From assembly GCF_009870125.1 (NCBI RefSeq), contig NC_046680.1:13473501-13537500 (forward strand): a DNA stretch of 64,000 nucleotides, read 5' to 3'. Source of the stretch: Drosophila pseudoobscura (taxonomy: Eukaryota > Arthropoda > Insecta > Diptera > Drosophilidae). Below the pieces are notes generated by a model that was given only the letters and a program-made list of their open reading frames with translations, was not told where the DNA came from and ran no database searches. Shown here piece after piece: positions 1 to 12,062 of the stretch; positions within the stretch are counted from its first letter, which is position 1, and every line of letters starts with the position of its first letter. The translations under genes and the position numbers were made by a program.

Positions 1-68
1 GCCCGTCTCGGTGTCGTGTCCAAAGTTCCGAGTTAGCAGTAAGAAAGTTTCACTCAGAGCCAGTCGCG

Positions 69-1437
69 ATGTTCTACTCGATGTACGCGTACCTCTCCAA
101 CCTGCCGCGTCTTCATGTGCTCGGCCTGGCCATTATTGCCTATGTAGTCTATTACCTAATCCAGGTGGTCAAGGTGAGTGCGATGTCGTCATGTACCGCG
201 GCTGACTAATGCGGTGTAATTACAGCGACCGATAATCGCTTGTTCGGACGGGCCGTTCAAGCAGTACTTGATTCGGAAGGTGCCCACCCTGGAGAACAAG
301 TACTGGCCCACTTTCTGGTGCGTTGAGAGCCGTGCCCAGACCGTTCTTGCGAGCCTGCTGCGCTCCAAGAGTCTGCCGCGCGTCAATTACCGCCGCGAGA
401 TTCTCAGCCTAACGGATGGCGGAGAGGTGGCCCTTGACTGGATGGAGGAGGATTGCAACGTGAATGCCCCCTGCATTCTCATACTGCCCGGACTGACCGG
501 CGAGTCGCAGGCTGAGTACATCAAGTGTCTGGTCTTCGCCGCCAAACAGTCTGGGATGCGTGTGGTGGTCTTTAACAATCGCGGCCTCGGCGGCATTGAG
601 CTGAAGACGCCGCGGCTCTACTGTGCCGCTAATTGTGAGGATCTCTGCGAGGTGGTCCAGCACGTGAGGAGAGTTTTGCCGGCTCAGTGCAAACTGGGGG
701 CCACAGGCATCTCCATGGGAGGGCTGATATTGGGCAACTATTTGGCGCGCAAGAGCGACGAGGCCCGCAGCTTTCTGTCGGCGGCCAAGATCATATCTGT
801 GCCGTGGGATGTCCACAAGGGAAGCGCTAGCATTGAAAAGCCAGTAATCAACAGCTTGCTCGGTCGTCATCTCGCTGGCAGTCTGTGCCGCACCTTGCGC
901 AACCATTTGGACATTTACAGGGAAATCTATCAGGACTCGGACATTGACATACAGCGCATTCTGCGCTGCAAGACCATCAAGGAGTTCGATGAGCTGTTCA
1001 CCGCCAAGCAGTTCGGGTATGCCCATGTCAACGACTACTACTCGGATGCGACGCTCCACAACAAGCTGGATCAAATATCAGTGCCGCTCCTCTGCCTGAG
1101 CGCTGCCGATGATCCGTTCCAACCGTTGGACGCCATCCCCGTCAAGGCCGCCAATCAGTGTACCCATGTGGCAATTGTTATCACGGCGCGCGGAGGCCAC
1201 ATCGGTTTCCTAGAGGGCTGGTGGCCGTCCACCAGGGATCAATACATGGGTCGACTGTTCACGGAGTACTTTACCAAGGCCCTCTTTGACGAGGATGGCG
1301 AGTTTCAGCACACCTCCAAAAAAATGTACGAACGGTTTCAGTACAAACAGGCCCTGGCCCTGCCTGCGTCCGCTCTGCTGTTGGACAAGAAGGTGGAAGT
1401 GGTGGAGCATCTGGACCACAAGGTCAAGCTGATGTAG
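69..1437 (+). CDS. Hydr1: Alpha/beta-hydrolase (ABHD1/3-like), Hydr1 ortholog
   Basis: Two exons, 69-173 and 226-1437, separated by a 52-nt intron (AAG|GTGAGT, ATTACAG|CGA), give a 438-residue protein. The start at 69 is chosen because the first exon adds an N-terminal hydrophobic segment (about residues 14-32), as in the membrane-anchored ABHD1/2/3 family. The catalytic triad is visible: the nucleophile elbow GISMGG (Ser198), SAADDP (Asp330 or 331) and GGHIGF (His360). The family acts as serine lipases or phospholipases on membranes. I name it Hydr1 because it lies next to alc, as I recall for D. melanogaster CG8058 and CG8057; the name rests on that recollection. The promoter may lie partly outside the window. 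Confidence 0.85.
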
Positions 1438-1673
1438 AAGCCGCCGATGACTATGAGGTGAGATGACGACGCTGGCAATACTCTTGCTCAACTATTGCCT
1501 GACTAGAGGCGTTTCGTTTCCTTACGAACAACGAAACCATACTCAAATAAGCAAAATTACCTGCGCATAAATTCCGTTTGCGATTCCGAAGACTTTCCGA
1601 ACACATGTGATAGATGAATAGTTTTTCCAAAACAATTGATCAAAATCAGAAAACAAAGTGTAAGTCTGGGAAT

Positions 1674-1701
1674 AGAGAACAGAACAGAACAGAACAGAAC
1701 A
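1674..1701. repeat. (AGAAC)n pentanucleotide microsatellite
   Basis: About five perfect copies of a 5-bp unit lie in the 3' flank of the hydrolase gene. Confidence 0.8.
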
Positions 1702-1867
1702 GGGACACGACAATTCGACAGTTGCGGATATATAGATGCATAGATGCCCAAATTATTAATAGTATTCGTGACATTAGGTACATATCAGATTGGAATAGAG
1801 AACAAAAAGCTTTAAATTACTTTAAAATTCTTAGAGATAAATTCAAAACCTATGTATGACACAATGC

Positions 1868-1873
1868 AATAAA
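1868..1873 (+). promoter_or_regulatory. Poly(A) signal AATAAA for the hydrolase gene
   Basis: AATAAA lies 430 bp after the stop codon. Two more similar signals follow within 60 bp. The 1438-2054 gap otherwise holds only AT-rich 3' UTR-like sequence between two convergent genes. Confidence 0.5.
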
Positions 1874-2054
1874 CTTATATTTTTACAAATTCCGTATATT
1901 TACCTAATAAAAAATACAACGCTTAATAAAGAGAACAAATAAAATACACATCCCATGCGCTATAGTAGATTTGACAGGAGAGATAGATGGATTACCATTA
2001 CCCCTCATTAAAACCAGATTCTTAGATCATAAGGGGACTAAAGTTGGTCATCGT

Positions 2055-3540
2055 CTAAATGGGCTTGTAGAGCAGCGTCGTGACGTACTTCTTGCGATAG
2101 CGATGCGTGGCACTCAGCACCATTACCCCCTCCTTGATGGATAGCGCATACAAGTGATTCAACATCACATGGTTCGGTTCAGGCAACAATGTGGGCTCGC
2201 ACTGTAACAGAGATCCAATTAAGATGAGATGTTTATCGGTTATGCGGCTAGCAAGTACTCACCGAGAGAGGAGTGTCCTTGTTGAGTATGACCTGCAGCA
2301 GGTGTGGCGGCAGCACTGGGGGGCCGGACACCTTCTCCCAGGGCTTGGCCTGCGGCACCTCCTGCGAGTACTCCTTCTCCGCATAGTTGGTCACGTTCTC
2401 GCTGTCTTTGGCCAGAGCTTGGAATACCTCGAAATCGGATGGCCGCACAGACACCAAATTGTTCTTCTCTCCCTCATCGTTATCCACGCTTTTCTGTAAT
2501 GCAAAACCCATGAGCAATGGGTACAAATTGATTGTAGTTATATCCTGTTAAACATTCCATTATAGTGGCGTCTATAAATATTCGTTCACCTTAATTACAA
2601 ATGTTTCTTCTTTGTTTGTTTTAGTTTGAATGTTTACAGAACGCAACACTCTCTCATATAGTAAAAATGAAAGCTAAAACTAGGGAGGAAAAAGGCCAAA
2701 TGCGCATATCTACACGCCTCCCCCTCCCAACCCCATCGACACCCAATAGTGATTACTGGGGGCTTTTGCTCTGCTCTGCTCTTGTTTACTGCGATTACAC
2801 AACAGCGGAGCGAAATCAGTAACTGCGTCATTCGAGTGTCCAACCACGAATCGCGTCCGAATTTACATATAGAATGGAATATCGATTTTCCCTAATTGAC
2901 TCACCAGCTTTGGATCGTGCTTCCATTCGCCGTCCACACAGAATTTGTACTGGTGGTCGCCCTCGGGCAGATCGATGATGGTCACAAAATTGCCATGGCT
3001 GCGGACCATTGTGATGGGTCGCCAATTGGAGAAGGTGCCCGAGATGGTCACGTTCTTGCCGCCGCCATCCCAGCGAAGGACTGTGGGCAGGGCGGTTTTC
3101 TTTGGCTCGTCGTCGTCGTCATCGCCAGCCAGTGGGGGCAGCAGTGATCCAGCGGCCTGCTGTTCCTCTTCGGTGTTATCCATGATTAACTTCTCTCCGC
3201 TGCCGCTGCTGCGTAGAACAGCTGTTGCTTCGCTGCTATCAGCTGTGCGCTTAGCTGCCGCTCCCGCGCCCGTATAATACGGGTCGTCGTCGTCTTGCGA
3301 TGAGCCTTCGTTCAAGACTGCTGTATGTTTTTTGTCGAACGAGAAAGCTTGGCCTCCCGCTCCAGTTCCAGCCAAAGCTGCACTCCCGCCATGTGCCCCA
3401 GCACCCCCCCCAACAACCCCACCACCGCCAGCTGCGCTTGAAACCGAGTCACGAAAATGTGCGGGAGAACTTGGCGTTGAGAGGTCGGTGGATTTGTGGC
3501 GCTCTCGCATGTGGACGGTGGAGCTGCCCGCGTTACCCAT
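2055..3540 (-). CDS. alc: AMP-activated protein kinase beta subunit (alicorn)
   Basis: Three exons on the minus strand, 3540-2905, 2493-2263 and 2201-2055, join in phase 0 to give 337 residues, the usual length for the fly AMPK beta subunit. The N-terminus MGNAGS is an N-myristoylation signal. A low-complexity Gly/Ala and acidic stretch follows. The glycogen-binding CBM48 domain starts near residue 163 (VLRWDGGGKNVTISGTF, then GDHQYKFCVDGEWKHDP). The C-terminal AMPKBI domain holds PPHLLQVILNKDT and ends YVTTLLYKPI, the segment that ties the alpha and gamma subunits together. Both introns have GTGAGT donors. The kinase complex senses cellular energy in the cytoplasm and at membranes. Confidence 0.95.
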
Positions 3541-4474
3541 ATTATATTGCAGTTAATGCCGTTTTCGCAGTCTCTTTAGAAGGTTACGGCTCGGCTCGGC
3601 TCGCCCTCTTGCTGTTTTGGCACTTTGTTTTCCTTGACTCGTCCCGTCTCGTTTCTCGTTTATTCGCGTTTTCGTTTCCGCGTTTTTTTTTGTTCCCATA
3701 CACTATTTGTGGCTCGGAGTTTTGATTTGACTTGTTGCAAAAGCAATATTTGGCAATTATTATGCAGAAAACTGCATTATTTAATCGGCTGTCTCGCACA
3801 AAAAGCTAATTATAAACAATTTACATATATACAGGCGTATATTCGCAGTTAGTGCGATGTTAAATTGATATATCGATATATTTTTTGTTGATAACTTTCA
3901 TAGTTGCAAATACAATACATGCATTAATTATTATTTTTGTGGGATATAACAATTAGGGCAGATCGAGATTATTTTTCTTTTGTTTCACGTCGTTCAATTA
4001 TATATTATATACATTTGATTCTACTTATCGATGTACCGGGTAGTTAGTTTTACAAAATATCGGTATTTTTGTGCGATTTTGCGGAACGAATTTGGCGGTC
4101 ACATATCTTTATTTTGAAAAATAACATTACATTCGATTTTGTTTTGTATTTTGTTTCTCAACTCTGGTTGAATTTTTTAATTGATGTTGCTTGTATCTAT
4201 AAATGCCGTATGTATTAATCAAGTCTATTTGTACTAATGATTATATGTATTTCATGCTTGAGCAGACAAATCGTTGTCATTAGGCTTTGCTTCTCATACC
4301 CTCTCTTCAATCGGGCAGATTCATTCATACCACAAAGGGAATTTTTTTGCCGACTTTCCCTAGGTCCGATGGAGTGCAAGAGCATCTTAACTTCGGCTTG
4401 GTCAATTTTTTAATTTTCGCAAAGCATCTTTCCTGAAATGCATCGCACCACGGGTTTTTAATTGTCAATGAACA
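3541..4474. other. AT-rich intergenic and promoter region upstream of alc
   Basis: No convincing gene is seen. The part nearest alc should hold its 5' UTR and promoter. The rest is AT-rich. Confidence 0.5.
3871..3878. promoter_or_regulatory. DRE-type motif TATCGATA
   Basis: A perfect palindromic TATCGATA lies 330 bp upstream of the alc start. It matches the DREF/BEAF-type promoter element common at Drosophila housekeeping promoters. A weaker ATCGAT match lies near 4027. Function is inferred from motif and position only. Confidence 0.4.
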
Positions 4475-5208
4475 ATGGCCACGTCTAAATCGTCTTTACT
4501 GATCTCCCTGATCGTTTTTGGATTTGCAGTTTCTGGCGTAAGGACAACGACGTACCAAACCAAGGATCTATACTTTCTGTTTGCAAACCATTTGCTAACT
4601 AGATACCTCTTGTAGGTTAGCTGCAAAGTCGAGTTCACCAACCTGAAATGCACGACCCTGGATCGCGAATTTTTGGAGTTTGACAAGTGCTTTTTAAAGT
4701 CGATCAACCGGACCTACAAGTACCTCTCCGTGAGCACAAAGATCCACATGCTCCCGTTAAAGAGTGTTTCAGTTCGTAGATTACTTCACCTAGTCTTCGA
4801 TCGTTCCCATCACACAGTGCCATTCCAGATCCAGACTCAAGTGCTTCAGAGACTGAACGGCTACAAACCGTTCCTCTTTAATTTCACCACCGATGGCTGC
4901 AAGGCTTTGAGTGGGAAAATGAATCCGACGACTCGATTTTTCTTCGGGCTGATTGCCCCCTACTCAAACCTGAACCATTCCTGTCCCTACGATGTGAGTT
5001 TCTGTCATACCTCCCTCCACTCGATTGATGGTGTCTCCTATATTTTCCATAGCACGACCTATTTGTGGAGAAGCTTCCGATTAGCTTTATGGACGAGCAA
5101 CTCACCAAAGTTCTGCCGTTCCCGGAGGGTGATTACTGCTTAAAAAACGTATACTCGTACCGTGGAAAACCACGAGCTGAGATCTCGGCCTACGCAAGCA
5201 TCTCCTAA
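4475..5208 (+). CDS. DUF1091 family small secreted protein
   Basis: Three exons, 4475-4537, 4616-4993 and 5053-5208, join in phase 0 to give 198 residues. The first exon is a signal peptide ending FGFAVSG. The mature protein has the hallmarks of the insect DUF1091 family: VEFTNLKC near the N-terminus, LKSINRTYKYLS, GYKPFLFNFTTDGCKAL, and SNLNHSCPYDHD spanning the second intron. The ending has FPEGDYCLKN. Reading through the 59-nt second intron without splicing destroys the conserved C-terminus, which supports the splice. This large fly family is often sex- or tissue-specific and is thought to have an MD-2-like lipid-binding fold. The molecular role of this member is unknown. Confidence 0.85.
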
Positions 5209-5289
5209 AATTTAAACGCCAGCGCTGCCAGACCTTGGTAAAGACCTAAGAAAGCACAGCTTTTAGGCCAAGCTTTTGAGCCGTAAGCT

Positions 5290-5936
5290 CGTATTTGCTT
5301 CGATTTCGATTGCGAGCACGAGCAGGGGCAGCTTTCTGTTTTTATCGGGCCTCAGGTGCAGACGTGTGGTGCGCTTAAGTTTTCTGTTACTTTTATTTTT
5401 CTGTCTGTTTTTCTTCTTGTCGGTGTCGGTTCGGTTCGGTCGCTGCCGAAGCGTGGATTATTCCGATTTGCGGTTGTTGTGCAAGTGTTAGGCAAGTCAC
5501 GTACCTGCCGTTGCAGTAAATAAACCAACAAAAATATACAAAATCAATGTAACAAATAATTTTTACTATCGATCCATGATCGTTGATTGATTAACACATC
5601 ACTCACACACACACAACCGCACTACTCTGCTCTGTGTGGGCGTACAAGCCGTGTGCATCATCATCTGCACAAAAATAAACGTTAATAATAATAAAAAGTG
5701 CCGCGCAACTTTGATCGTGTGTCGGAGTCCACCTCCACCTCCACCTCCAGTGCCACCCCACCCATCCGCTCCGGCCGCGCGTGCGTGTTGTAACTTTTGA
5801 TTAGCTTCGGAGTCGGAACGGATCTGAGGCGTCTTTCACTCCAGTGCACCTCTTTGGAACATTGCGCTGCTTGCGTTTTTCGTAACTTATCGCCGCCCAC
5901 ATCTCGCCGTTGCTTTTTGTTGTGGTTCTTACGGAG
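5290..5936 (+). other. Probable 5' noncoding exon of the large DOMON gene
   Basis: The stretch ends in a strong donor (ACGGAG|GTGAGTGAG at 5937) and lies upstream of the next coding exon on the same strand. It has no conserved reading frame. The transcription start is a guess; nothing in the sequence fixes it. Confidence 0.35.
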
Positions 5937-7427
5937 GTGAGTGAGTGTGCCTCGGCGTTCGCCTCGCAGGAATGAATGCCTGTTCTCCCGGGGAATACAA
6001 GAGGAAACTAACTGTGCATACGACTATAGGATACCCTCAAGGACATACGGGGCTCTTCCACAAAATCCTACTGGGCGGTGGAAAAGATGAAATATATATT
6101 CAATCTATTCAAATACAATATACCCCCTTGGCCCCTACTAGTACAGGGTACAACGAGTAGAATGCCTCACGAGTTTTCGAAATGCTCACTGGAATTGGCA
6201 ATGCCGATGCGCATTCATTTCGGAATTGCAAATTCCCTGCACATGCCACAAGCGGAAGATGCCACAGACCATGGGCAAAAAAAGTGAAATTTACGACACA
6301 ACTTTTGTAATTATTGGCCCAGACAACATTTTTATTGCATATTAGCATGGGGGATGGGATGGGATGGGTTTGTTCTGCGAATATCGATGTGGGCTGATGC
6401 CAGCGGATGCCAGCAGAGATGAGATCATTTCTAAAACCGGTGCCGAGCGAAGCCCCAAAGAATGGCCAAAAAGGCAAAGATCTTGTATGCGCTTTGTAAA
6501 GCCATTAATCACAGAGCGAAGAAGAGAGCTGTCGAACCCCAGTCCAGTGTTCGTTCTGGCTCTGAGTCACCTGTATCGGTATCCCAAGAACCTCTTGGCT
6601 TTCATTAGTCGGCGTCTTTGCCTCTGACTCTCCATCGCTGGTCCGGCAGCGGAATCTAATTAATTCTCCTTTGTTTCCATGAGGCCCACTAACTGTTTGT
6701 CTCAAAACAAACTGCTGGCCGGCTAATGGCCGATACGCATTTGAAGCACAGCAGTGGAGGTCTTTCAATCGATTGGGCCCGAACCGCAGCGTCATCTTGA
6801 GACTGTTCGCAGGTGGAAAGCCAAGCCACGATCAGAAGAGACAGAAGAAGTGACCTTGAGGGTAATAACTCACCCGCGACACCCGCAACACCCGCAACAT
6901 TCGCCACTTGGTTGTTAGTCATGCCCGGAATGCAGCCGAGCAGCATTGCCAGCTGCAAAAGCAAAGGCCAAAACCGGATGGCATCAACCAACATAACATC
7001 TAATGTCTAATGCCTAACAATACACATACACAGCCACATCCATGTACCCTGGCTGCCCACACCGCAGCACACCACACGCACGCAGGTTCTCCTCTCTCCA
7101 TAGCCCCCATATCATATTTAGGGGCATTATAAAGGTATTAACCGTCGCTCGTATAAAGCTTTATTAACAAATTCCAGCCGTCGATAAACAAAAAATGCCA
7201 ATAAGCCGCGTACAGCCCCAAAAAAATAACAACAAAAGAGCCAAGAAAAACAAAAACAAAAACAAAAACAGAAGAGAACAGAACAGAAAAAAAGTGAGAA
7301 CGCGCGAAGGCAAACGAAACCAGAATCAGAATCGTTGTCGGGGCAGGTTTCTCTAATGGTCTGTGGAGGGGGGGCGCTCGGGCAGGCACACATCACATTT
7401 GGCTAAAACAAACTGGTTGAGAGTGCT

Positions 7428-7450
7428 CACACACACACACACACACACAC
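7428..7450. repeat. (CA)n dinucleotide microsatellite
   Basis: A perfect 23-bp CA run in the first intron of the DOMON gene. Confidence 0.9.
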
Positions 7451-9878
7451 GTGAGGGGGCAGGCAGCCTCGAAATCGGTCGAAGTCAAAGTGAGGAGAAG
7501 CGACGATTGTAAGGAAAGGTGCGGGGTGCGGGGTGCGGGGTGCGGGGTGCCACCTTGGGGCGCATCTTGACTCCTCTCAGAAGCCATTTGGGATTGTCAG
7601 AGTCGAACAGAAATCAATTTGTAATCCCATTCCCAATCCAAATCTCGACTCTCGACTCTCGTATGCGCAATATTTCTGTAGAGTGATTAACATATCGCAT
7701 TCCATCGTCAGCCAAATCGTTTATACCGCCTGTATATTTTATTATTCTGTTTATGCGTACGAGTACGAGTGCCAGTGCGAGTGCGAGTCCGAGATGCTGT
7801 TTCTGCCTCCAAGTTCGTTGCCTAAGTCTTTCGTTTTGGTTTCGGCTTTGAGTTTTGGAGATTGGCATTTGGACGGCGTACATTTCATGGCCATGCCTCG
7901 TAGATTTGTAAGCAGTCCGTGTAAGCGGCCATAAGCCAGCGTCCAATTACGCAAAGAGCCAAAACAAATGCAATTAATGCGCGAAGCATTCGAGGCCCAT
8001 CTCTGGTCCGCTCTGACCTTAGCTGGCCCGACAACGAGTGACACAGATCGATTGCTAGTCCTCACATACCCTGTAATACTAATAGAAAGAGAGCCAAAAG
8101 CCAAAAGTTTGATGAAAGTTGAGCTATCCCCCCACCAGCCATGAACAAATGAATGAAATGAAGAAATGGAATTTGCCGTTAACGGCCTTTGAGCCACAAC
8201 TCTGTAAAGATTATGTATGCATACCTCCTATACTCGCACAGCCACAAGCGAGTATTTATGTAAAGACTGGACAGGTTTTTGCAACTCATTAATAAATTAA
8301 CAGGTGGATGCGACTGCGATTGCGATTGCGATTGTGATTGTGATTGTAATGTGTGTCTGATGCCACAGCCCCGAAGATGAGTTGCACGATGAAACTCCGT
8401 CAAAGGGAAGGGCATGATTTAATGTTTATAAATATAATTTACACGCCGAGATCAAGTGGAGCTGTTTACCGATGCCCCCGCCCCCCGCCCCCCACTCCTT
8501 TGGTATGACAAACAAATAAATGGGTACTGTTCCCACCTCGAGCTTCTATTACCGAAAGCCCACTCAGCCGAGACGGCCATCATTTAATCTCGTGGCTGTT
8601 GCTGTTGACGGATTGAAATATGATCTTATGGGCAAGAGTTTACGGCGGGTACAACGAACAAATTGTGTGCCTGGAGGGGCACATCTAGAGATCAAGTTTA
8701 ATGGCCATAAAGCGACAAGTAAAATAAACATTTTAGTTGCTTGTCAGCGGCGGCGGTGGCGGCAGGGTGAGCCCACGGCCTAACCCCAGCCCTAACCCTG
8801 ATCCCCGACAAACCCGTGTAGCTCGTTCTGCCGGATTCTTGTGAAAGTTCGGGGCAGCAGGCACACCGAACGAAAGCGAAAGACGGCAGGCAGATAAGAC
8901 GATGGTTTCACTGCCCCGACTCGTCTGCTAATCAACGGAAAAAAGAGACATCGCCGGATCCCCGTTTATATCGTATTCATAATTGATAGAAAACCATCGA
9001 AAGTGACAAGTTTCTGTGCACCCATCCGCGGCATTCCCTGGCATTCCGTGGCATTCCATGGCACTCCACGGCACCCGAGTCGAAATCGCAGCTGAAATAG
9101 ACAAACAAACGAAAAATCAATGAAAAACCCCTGCGACAAGGCAACTTTCACTGCCCGCAGGCCAAAGAAGTTGTCGACTCAATAAATTAAATTGATTAAC
9201 GAGCATTAGCACTTGCGGCCACCTGATCTGATCTGCCACCGTGTGCAGCAACTGTCGATCCATGGCCAGAGCTCTGGGCCATAATTATAATGAGCCAACA
9301 TAATGCTTGTCCATCATTGACGGCCAACTGGGGATCGGCTCTGGAGTCGTGCGGTGCGTGACATTAAAGTTGGGAAACCTTCCGCAAACATCAGCAGCAG
9401 CAGCACTCGCACCTCCACCTCCACCTCGTCCATCCTCGTGGCTTTCGCACCTCCGCAGTTTGGCAGCCAGAGCCGCACAAGGCCTCATGAGAAAGTTTCT
9501 GTGCCCCGGGGTCAACAGTTGGGCTACCAAAGGCAAATATTTCGCGTAGCTTACTATTTTATTGGGCAATAAAGATCTGCTAATATGGGATCCTCAGCTT
9601 CCATCGAGCCCCCATCTTTTACCCAACAATTTTGTACCCATCTCGGGGGCTGTTATTCTCTAATTTTGGCCAACTGCAAATGGAAATCTCGTTCGAGTTT
9701 GAGTGTTGGAGTGTTGGGGGCTGCCACTGGGAGCGGCCACAGGCATTACACTTGACGCCCGAGTCGGAGTGGCCGGAGAGCCCCGATAGCATCGATTTAT
9801 CGCCATACCACTAATAGTTGATTATATTTTTGTTTTGGGGCCAGTAACCGGTTTCCGGTACACATAGAAACAGCCAAA

Positions 9879-9914
9879 GATACAGATACAGATACAGATA
9901 CAGATACAGATACA
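9879..9914. repeat. (GATACA)n hexanucleotide microsatellite
   Basis: Six perfect or near-perfect copies of a 6-bp unit in the long first intron. Confidence 0.9.
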
Positions 9915-12062
9915 TTTGCAGACACAAGAAGTGGAATACTCTTGTTGTGGCTGTGTTTGTATTTTGAAAATTGTATCCACGATACATGAATGAGCTTTTC
10001 GAGTATTTCGTAACCAGTTGGACTGCATTTTTGCCACTCTTCCACTCGTCCCTCGCCGCTGGAGTGTCTCGGAGGGGGGGGGGGGGGGGGAGCATGGGAC
10101 GGAGTAGCGTGGCCAAATGCTTATGTCCGCAGCTATGCCGCACCATAATCGATATCCCATTGCGGCGAAACCAAGTCAAGTGTTCTCCCATCGAGTGGAA
10201 TCGAGTGGAGTCTAAGAGTTTCAGTTTAATTGCGTGTGAATTGCATTTGAATTGCTGTTTCCTTGGGGTCTGGTCTGGTCTGGTCTGGTCTGCTAATTAC
10301 ATTTCAGTTCTAATTAATGGAAAATGCAAAGGAATTGGACTCTCAATTGGGCTCGAGTAATTGCTGGGCACTTTAGCCCAGGCTCCCAGTCCCAGCTACA
10401 GCTTCCCTCTTTTCGTTGGCGGGAATTTGGCCAACTCACGATCGCAACACGCAGACCCATTCAGAGAAGTACTCGTACAGCTGCGTCTCCAGCTGTGCGC
10501 TCGACTCGATGTTTTGTTGTGCCCCCAAATGCTGCCGACTGGCATTAAAATTCCCCATTTGGCCAAGTGGCTCGTTCTAGCCCCCCTTCCAGCTCCAGAT
10601 ACGCGTTTCTACCTTACTTTAGCTCATTTGCTTGACCGTCCGCAGTGTTTTGGTTTTGGTTTTGGTTTTGTTTATTGTGTTAATTAACATTTTTTTACAT
10701 GCTTTTCGATTTGGTTTGGTTTGGTTTCGCTTTGGCCGTCCAATGTCAAGCCATGTGGCTGTCATTGCTGTCCGCTCCCAATGCCAGACGATGGCCAAGC
10801 AGGCCAGTAATCAAAACCAGACGAGGCGGCTGTCGAGCTTTTGCTCGGAAGTTGTCGCCTACCGTTACGGCTTACCGCTTATAAAAATATCCACAGCACA
10901 TGTGTAGCATCTGGTTTTCTGCGGACAATGACTGGGAGGCTAAGTAGTGCCCTGGCTGGTGCCTCAAATCTTAATTGTGCTTCTAGTTCTCTCCTCCGCC
11001 CAAGAGATGTCACTCGGAAAAGTGGAGCAGCAGCGGAGTGGTCATCAGAGTTGGTCCGCTCCCATTCCCGTCGAGTAGAAGACATTTTTGCCAATCAGCG
11101 GACGGAACGGACAGTGGAACGAGACCAACTAACACCAATTGTCGTTGATTTATCTTTGGGGGCCACCACAGCACACCACAGAACACACATTTCATGCTGC
11201 ATGCAATTTGCCTGTCCGAAACTGTGGCACCACCACTCAGAAACAAAAAAAGAAACAACAATTGTCTGGGTGCCGTGCCGTGCCGTGCCACATTTGTACG
11301 CCCATTTCTGAGCCATTTCTGCGCCATTTAGCGGAGAGCTGGGAGGCATGGAGCAGCAGGTAGCTGCCATTAGGTTTTGGCCTGCTTATTTATGACATTT
11401 CATTAGCCAGATATTTCTGGGGATTTTTCTAACGAGCGTTGGAGTGTTGGAGTGTTGCAGTGTCGCCGGAGTCTGTCTCAAGTTGAAGTTTGGCCCGACA
11501 GCTGTCGTTGGGATCTTTGATTAGTTTTGCCTTCGATTTCTCTGCACTGCAAAGGCGTTGGACGGCGGACGGCGGACGGCGGCGTTCCCATCGAGCATTG
11601 ATCTGCGAGCTGAGCACCCCCCCCCCCCCTCCCGGAGTTGGGGGGCCATCGATGGGCGGGTCTGCCAAAGAGAAACGTGTATCTTTCGACACTTTCTGCA
11701 GCGAAACGAAGCTCTTAATGGACTAGGGCCTGGGAAATTTCCTTGTCATTGTTCGGGGCGCTGCAACAAATCATTTTCACAGATCTGCCCCACTCCATCG
11801 CCGTCTCCAAATTGTGCAATTCTCTGGCTAAACTAATATGTATTTCCATCACTTTCAGGAGCTGGAATGTGCGGCCCCACCATCGCTGTGGACCCGAAGA
11901 TGTGCTGATCATACGATTACATAACATACCGCCGAAATCCCCGTGAAAAATTCCACAAAAGAGAGAAAGAGTAGAAATTCAATAGACACGCGGTGCTAAT
12001 GCGAAAAGAAACTCCCCGACAATCGCCAGAAATCGTAAAGAAATCAATTATACCGACGCAAA

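Larger units (their letters stand above)
5937..12062 (+). other. Long intron plus 5' UTR exon, rich in microsatellites
   Basis: No conserved coding exon is seen. A likely acceptor (TTTCAG|GAGCTGG near 11858) opens the exon carrying the start codon at 12063. The intron holds many simple repeats: (CA)n at 7428-7450, a 7-bp GC-rich unit at 7519-7550, a GATTGC-type run at 8312-8346, (GATACA)n at 9879-9914, a 17-G run at 10074-10090, (TCTGG)n near 10269-10291 and a C-run near 11617-11629. Confidence 0.45.

Noticed and set aside
409-1074. 221-codon antisense frame in the hydrolase gene
   Set aside because: The sense strand carries the complete catalytic triad; the antisense frame has no recognisable motif.
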